Origin: Benzoatithermus sp963720725
GTDB taxonomy: Bacteria > Pseudomonadota > Alphaproteobacteria > Geminicoccales > Geminicoccaceae
Reading direction: 5' to 3'
NCBI GenBank assembly: GCA_963720725.1
Contig: CAVRGN010000003.1
Coordinates: 1,550,001 to 1,614,000 of the forward strand
Length of the DNA: 64,000 bases
In this document: piece after piece, positions 61,548 to 64,000 of the stretch
Layout of the letters: every line of letters starts with the position of its first letter
Numbering within the stretch: the first letter of the stretch is position 1
Position numbers and translations under genes: made by a program
Notes under the pieces: model-generated
What the model saw: only the letters and a program-made list of their open reading frames with translations
Told to the model about the DNA's origin: nothing
Databases searched by the model: none

Positions 61548-62431
61548 ATGGCCGCGGCACACCCCATCGGGTTCATCGGTCCCAACGCGGTGATCCAGCT
61601 CGGCGAGGCGTTGCGCGCCATGCTCGGCGACCAGCGCGCGGCCGGCCTCTACGCGCAGGCCGGCCGCGCCGCCTGGTTCGCCACCCCGCCCGACGCCAAG
61701 GTCGACGAGCGGCGCACGGCCGCCCTGCACCAGGCCCTGCGCCGCGACCTGCCCATGGACGCGCCCCGCATCCTGGCCGAGGCCGGCCGCCGCACCGGCG
61801 ACTACATCCTGGCCCACCGCATCCCGACGCCGGCGCAGTGGCTCCTGCGCCACCTGCCGGCCGGGCTCGCCGGCCCTTTGCTCCTCGACGCCATCGCCCG
61901 CCACGCCTGGACCTTCGCCGACGCCAAGGTCGACGAGCGGCGCACGGCCGCCCTCCATCAGGCCCTGCGCCGCGACTTGCCCGAGGACGCACCCCGCATC
62001 CTGGCCGAGGCCGGCCGCCGCACCGGCGACTATATCCTGGCCCACCGCATCCCGACGCCGGCGCAGTGGCTCCTGCGCCACCTGCCGGCCGGGCTCGCCG
62101 GCCCTTTGCTCCTCGACGCCATCGCCCGCCACGCCTGCACCTTCGCCGGCACCGGCCGCTTCATGGCAATGCGGGGTCACCCTGCCTGGTCGAGATCGCC
62201 GGCAACCCTCTGGTCGCCCGCGAGCGGTCGGTGGCACCGGTCTGCGTCTGGCACGCGGCCGTGTTCCGCCGCCTGTTCCAGGCGCTGGTCCACCCCGCCG
62301 CCGAGGTCCGGGAGATCGCCTGCGGTGCCGCCGATGCACCGGCCTGCCGGTTCGAGATCGCCTGGCCGAACGGCCTCCGGCGCCCGGCCGCGGTCACCCC
62401 TCCAGCCGGCGGCGCAGCTCGGCCGGCCTGA
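61548..62431 (+). CDS. bchJ: BchJ (V4R-domain protein) with internal duplication and frameshift
   Basis: BchJ is a V4R-domain protein of bacteriochlorophyll synthesis, once called a 4-vinyl reductase and now seen as an accessory factor. The N-terminus (GFIGPNAVIQLGEALRAML) and C-terminus (CVWHAAVFRRLFQALVHP... ACRFEIAWPNG) are intact. A 76-residue unit is present twice in tandem, and a base is missing near 62183 (GHP-CLVEI). Without the duplication the protein would have about 218 residues, the usual size. It begins 4 bases after bchE and ends overlapping the CRP-type gene by 38 bases on the other strand. Confidence 0.85.
61692..62147 (+). repeat. 228-bp tandem duplication inside bchJ
   Basis: Units 61692-61919 and 61920-62147 are almost identical and in frame, differing at only a handful of bases (for example GACCTGCCCATGGACGCG against GACTTGCCCGAGGACGCA). 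It encodes the DAKVDERRTAALHQALRRDL segment to HAWTFA twice. The few substitutions argue against a pure assembly duplicate. Confidence 0.9.
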
Positions 62432-63089
62432 CGATCGTGATCCGGCGGTAGTCGAGGCGCACCAGTCCCTCGCCGGCCAGCCCGTGCAGGATCGAGCCCA
62501 CGGCGTTGCGCGACAGGTTGGCCATGGCGGCCAGGTCCTCCTGGGTCACGTCGACCTCGGCCGGCGGCTCGTCGTGCGGCTGCGCCAGCCGGCGGCCAGC
62601 GAGGCGCAGCAAAACGGCGATGCATCTTGCCGCCGGCTGGCGGATCATCAGGTCGTCGGCCCCGCCGATGGCGAGGTCGACATGGCCGATGGTTATCAGC
62701 GCGAGCCAACGCCAAGTCAGCGGATCGACCGTGGCCAGGACGTGGATCGCGTCCAGCGGCCAATAGAGGGTGCAGGTCGACCGTGTGGCCGCCACGCCGA
62801 CCCGGCGCGGCTGGCCGGTGACCGCCGCCGCCTCGCCGATCCAGAAGCCCGGGCGGGCGAAATGGGCGAAGTAGGGGCCGCGCTCGCCGGGGGCGATCAG
62901 GATGGCGAGGCCGCCGCTGACCAGCCCGTAGATCCCGCCCGGCGGGTCGCCGACATGGTAGAGCGGTGACCCCGCCGCGAACGTCCGCAGCACGCAGCGC
63001 GCCAGCACCTGCTCGCGGAAGACGGGCGGCGCGTGCGTCAGCCAGCCGGCGCCGCGCAGGACCGACCGCGCCTCCTCGATCTGCCACAT
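62394..63089 (-). CDS. CRP/FNR-family regulator without iron-sulfur cysteines
   Basis: The 231-residue protein has a cyclic-nucleotide-type sensor fold (GSPLYHVGDPPGGIYGLVSGGLAI) and a C-terminal winged helix with DVTQEDLAAMANLSRNAVGSILHGLAGEGLV. The N-terminus lacks the cysteine cluster of oxygen-sensing FNR, so it is a CRP-like branch with an unknown signal. The ATG at 63089 is favoured over one at 63149. It is next to bchE-bchJ, whose promoter has an FNR-type box, but its recognition helix (SRNAVGSIL) is not a standard FNR ExxSR. Confidence 0.88.
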   Translation of the reverse strand: MWQIEEARSVLRGAGWLTHAPPVFREQVLARCVLRTFAAGSPLYHVGDPPGGIYGLVSGGLAILIAPGERGPYFAHFARPGFWIGEAAAVTGQPRRVGVAATRSTCTLYWPLDAIHVLATVDPLTWRWLALITIGHVDLAIGGADDLMIRQPAARCIAVLLRLAGRRLAQPHDEPPAEVDVTQEDLAAMANLSRNAVGSILHGLAGEGLVRLDYRRITIVRPAELRRRLEG

Positions 63090-63105
63090 CGGCCGGCCCC
63101 CCGAT

Positions 63106-63121
63106 TGCCCAACCCTGGGCA
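63106..63121. promoter_or_regulatory. Inverted repeat between the CRP-type gene and arylsulfatase 2
   Basis: TGCCCA-ACCC-TGGGCA is a perfect 6-4-6 inverted repeat centred about 25 bp upstream of the CRP-type start in the divergent promoter. It could be an autoregulatory operator or a chance hairpin. Confidence 0.3.
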
Positions 63122-63173
63122 GTCTCGGCGCGCGAGGCGGCCTATACAACCCTGGTCAAGCGGGGGGACGGCA

Positions 63174-64000
63174 ATGCGGCCGACAAGAACGCGGCGGTCA
63201 TCGGGATGGGTTGCGGCCCTGGCCCTATGCTGGCTCTGGACGGGTGCTGCGCACGCCGCCGAGGACGGCGCGGTGCTGCCGTTCCCGCCGGTCCCTCGGC
63301 CAGCGTGGCCGGCGCCGACCCTGCAGGAGTCGACACACGTCCGGCGCGCCGAGCAGCGACCGCCTGCCGCGGACGCGCCCAACATCCTGATCATCCTGCT
63401 CGACGATGTCGGCTTCGGCCTGCCGGACACGTTCGGCGGCGAGATCCACACGCCGACGCTGACCCGGCTGGCCAGACGAGGGCATCAGCTACAACACCTT
63501 CCACACCACGCGATCTGCTCGCCGACCCGCGCCGCGCTGCTGACCGGCCGCAACCACCAGCGCGTCGGCTCGGGCACGATCGCCGAGCGGGCCGTCGACT
63601 GGGACGGCTATGTCGGCGTGATCCCGAAGACCTCGGCGACGGTGGCCGAGGTGCTGCAACAGTACGGCTACAACACCGCCGCCTTCGGCAAATGGCACAA
63701 CACGCCGGCCATCGAGACCACCGCGATGGGCCCGTTCGACCGCTGGCCCACGGGCTACGGCTTCGACTATTTCTACGGCTTCATGGCCGGCGAGACCTCG
63801 CAGTGGGAGCCGCGGCTGTTCGAGAACACCAACCCGATCGAGCCGCCGCACGATCCGAGCTACCACCTGACCAGGACCTCGCCGACCAGGCGATCGGCTG
63901 GCTGCGCCAGCATCGGGCCTTCGCGCCGGACAAGCCGTTCTTCATGTACTGGGCGCCGGGCGCCGGCGCACGGGCCGCACCACATCTTCAAGGAGTGGGC
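63174..64000 (+). CDS. Arylsulfatase 2, partial, several frameshifts
   Basis: A signal peptide (cut near AHA-A) precedes a sulfatase fold with ILIILLDDVGFGLPDTFGGE and the formylglycine motif CSPTRAALLTGRN. It is homologous to the sulfatase at 49144 (the GYGFDYFYGF stretch matches). The frame shifts near 63474, 63510, 63872 and 63963, each by one base, before the window ends. The pattern of both insertions and deletions, restoring frame over short distances, looks like sequence error rather than decay. Confidence 0.85.
   Translation, partial: MRPTRTRRSSGWVAALALCWLWTGAAHAAEDGAVLPFPPVPRPAWPAPTLQESTHVRRAEQRPPAADAPNILIILLDDVGFGLPDTFGGEIHTPTLTRLARRGHQLQHLPHHAICSPTRAALLTGRNHQRVGSGTIAERAVDWDGYVGVIPKTSATVAEVLQQYGYNTAAFGKWHNTPAIETTAMGPFDRWPTGYGFDYFYGFMAGETSQWEPRLFENTNPIEPPHDPSYHLTRTSPTRRSAGCASIGPSRRTSRSSCTGRRAPAHGPHHIFKEW

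Overview
This window is a nearly complete photosynthesis gene cluster (PGC) from a very GC-rich purple bacterium. The gene content (type-2 reaction centre puf and puh genes, bch genes for bacteriochlorophyll a, spirilloxanthin-type crt genes, two PpsR repressors and a PpsR-associated bacteriophytochrome) points to an alphaproteobacterium, most likely Rhodospirillales in the broad sense. That placement is inferred from gene content; I could not run a phylogeny. An intact aerobic cyclase (acsF) beside a damaged anaerobic cyclase (bchE) suggests an aerobic or facultatively aerobic phototroph. No bchI, bchD, crtA, LH2 (puc) genes, tRNA, rRNA, insertion sequence or CRISPR array was seen here.

Layout. 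1-5.1 kb: a cytochrome P450 cut by the window edge, a membrane protein, crtI-crtB, and two small membrane genes. 5.0-9.6 kb: crtC and crtD on the minus strand, crtE-crtF on the plus strand. 9.7-18.4 kb: the plus-strand block bchC-bchX-bchY-bchZ-pufQ-pufB-pufA-pufL-pufM-pufC. 18.5-23.1 kb: a light-sensing module of heme oxygenase (bphO), a 26-residue membrane peptide, bacteriophytochrome (bphP) and ppsR1. 23.1-40.3 kb: a minus-strand superoperon read as bchF-bchN-bchB-bchH-bchL-bchM-lhaA-puhA-puhB-puhC-orf-acsF-puhE-hemA-hydrolase. Many of its gene pairs overlap as ATGA or GTGA. 40.5-48.0 kb: a B12-binding antirepressor of the AerR/PpaA type, ppsR2, a bchO-like hydrolase, bchG, a PucC-like carrier, bchP and tspO. 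48.0-57.6 kb: an AraC regulator, an arylsulfatase and a run of outer-membrane, lipoprotein and secreted genes unrelated to photosynthesis. 57.7-64 kb: a two-domain dimethylglycine/sarcosine-type dehydrogenase, damaged bchE, bchJ with an internal duplication, a CRP-family regulator and a second arylsulfatase running off the end.

The clearest regulatory signal is a set of PpsR-type boxes (TGT-N12-ACA). Classic ones lie before bchC (two sites, 8 bp apart) and bchE. In addition, one 34-bp arrangement, TGT-N12-ACGT-N12-ACA, occurs three times, before crtI, bchF and ppsR2. It reads as two PpsR boxes sharing two bases. Together with two divergent PpsR paralogues, a B12-type antirepressor and a kinase-less bacteriophytochrome with its own heme oxygenase, this suggests layered redox, light and cobalamin control.

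Sequence quality caution. At least four genes in the first 60 kb (crtD, pufM, the AerR-like gene, arylsulfatase 1) carry a single-base frameshift, mostly in short G/C runs. The last 4 kb carries many more (bchE, bchJ, arylsulfatase 2). The simplest reading is base-calling or assembly error, worse near the right end. Real decay cannot be excluded, especially for bchE, which also lacks internal segments.
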